Of a stretch of 49,928 bases of DNA, positions 49,877-49,928 are shown one piece after another. The DNA is from an uncultured Methanobrevibacter sp. GTDB lineage: Archaea; Methanobacteriota; Methanobacteria; Methanobacteriales; Methanobacteriaceae. The DNA lies in NCBI RefSeq assembly GCF_937881195.1, contig NZ_CALGFC010000016.1, positions 1-49,928 on the forward strand, in the 5' to 3' direction. The notes under the pieces were generated by a model that was not told the origin of the DNA, did no database searches, and saw only the letters and a list, made by a program, of their open reading frames with translations. The translations under genes were made by a program, and so were the position numbers. Within the stretch, counting starts at the first letter, position 1. Every line of letters starts with the position of its first letter.

Positions 49877-49928
49877 ATTTAATAATATTTAATAATATTT
49901 AATAATATTTAATAATATTTAATAATAT
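49877..49928. repeat. 10-bp tandem array running off the window
   Basis: ATTTAATAAT repeats perfectly at least five times and continues past the last base, so the true copy number is unknown. The gap 49771-49876 before it contains nothing else recognisable. Confidence 0.9.

Noticed and set aside
1..49928. tRNA genes anywhere in the window
   Set aside because: T-loop-like words (for example in rtcB near 5820 and glmM near 15281) lie inside coding sequence without matching arms.

Overview
The window is very AT-rich archaeal DNA from a hydrogenotrophic methanogen, most likely a low-GC Methanobacteriales member (Methanobrevibacter-like). This rests on gene content: methanogenesis marker protein 8, an FmdE-family protein, the methanopterin enzyme MptE, HypC, archaeal cofactor-independent phosphoglycerate mutase, pelota, eS1, Orc1/Cdc6, Cdc48, and MraY/MurG-like enzymes of the type expected for pseudomurein. 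Genus is inferred, not shown. I see no rRNA, tRNA, CRISPR array, transposase or prophage gene.

Layout. 0-6.7 kb: mptE, orc1/cdc6 with an unusual noncoding flank, a possible small membrane protein, archease, RtcB RNA ligase and a methylthioinosine phosphorylase. 7-7.7 kb: an XRE regulator with a DUF2178 membrane protein, bordered on both sides by degenerate ~19-bp repeat arrays. 8.2-9.7 kb: a redox cluster (Fe-S flavoprotein, NifX-like protein, frameshifted flavodoxin), followed by a 54-bp tandem duplication and a candidate structured RNA. 10.4-21.2 kb: eS1, DUF92, apgM, an amino-sugar nucleotide set (glmM, glmU-like), gamma-carbonic anhydrase, hisC, nrdG and an ASCH-TPR fusion. 21.3-25.4 kb (minus): second glmM, anchored OB-fold protein, DNA ligase. 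25.8-29.1 kb: a short promoter-driven transcript, a MITE-like element and the P-type ATPase mgtA.

29.4-40 kb is mostly minus strand: an FTR-rubredoxin fusion with a glutaredoxin-like protein, thiC, a CBS protein (plus), methanogenesis marker 8, a PAP2 phosphatase, cdc48, prephenate dehydrogenase with an FDX-ACB-like tail, and DUF5518. 40-50 kb: pelota, MraY-like transferase, nitroreductase, MurG-like glycosyltransferase, FmdE-family protein, a flavin disulfide reductase-like protein, hypC and a rubredoxin-TPP enzyme fusion.

Themes. Small electron carriers recur, two of them as rubredoxin domains fused to other enzymes. UDP-amino-sugar synthesis (two GlmM, one GlmU-like) plausibly feeds the MraY/MurG-like steps. 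Genes are widely spaced; many spacers hold tandem repeats of 9-10, 15-16, 18-19 or 26 bp. Starts were chosen mainly from Shine-Dalgarno variants of AGGAGGTGAT (often only GTGAT or AGGTG); several genes appear leaderless or nearly so. The likeliest undescribed items are the candidate RNAs near 9.95 kb and 34.5-34.8 kb, the 25.8-26.3 kb leader/MITE-like region, and the rubredoxin-TPP enzyme.
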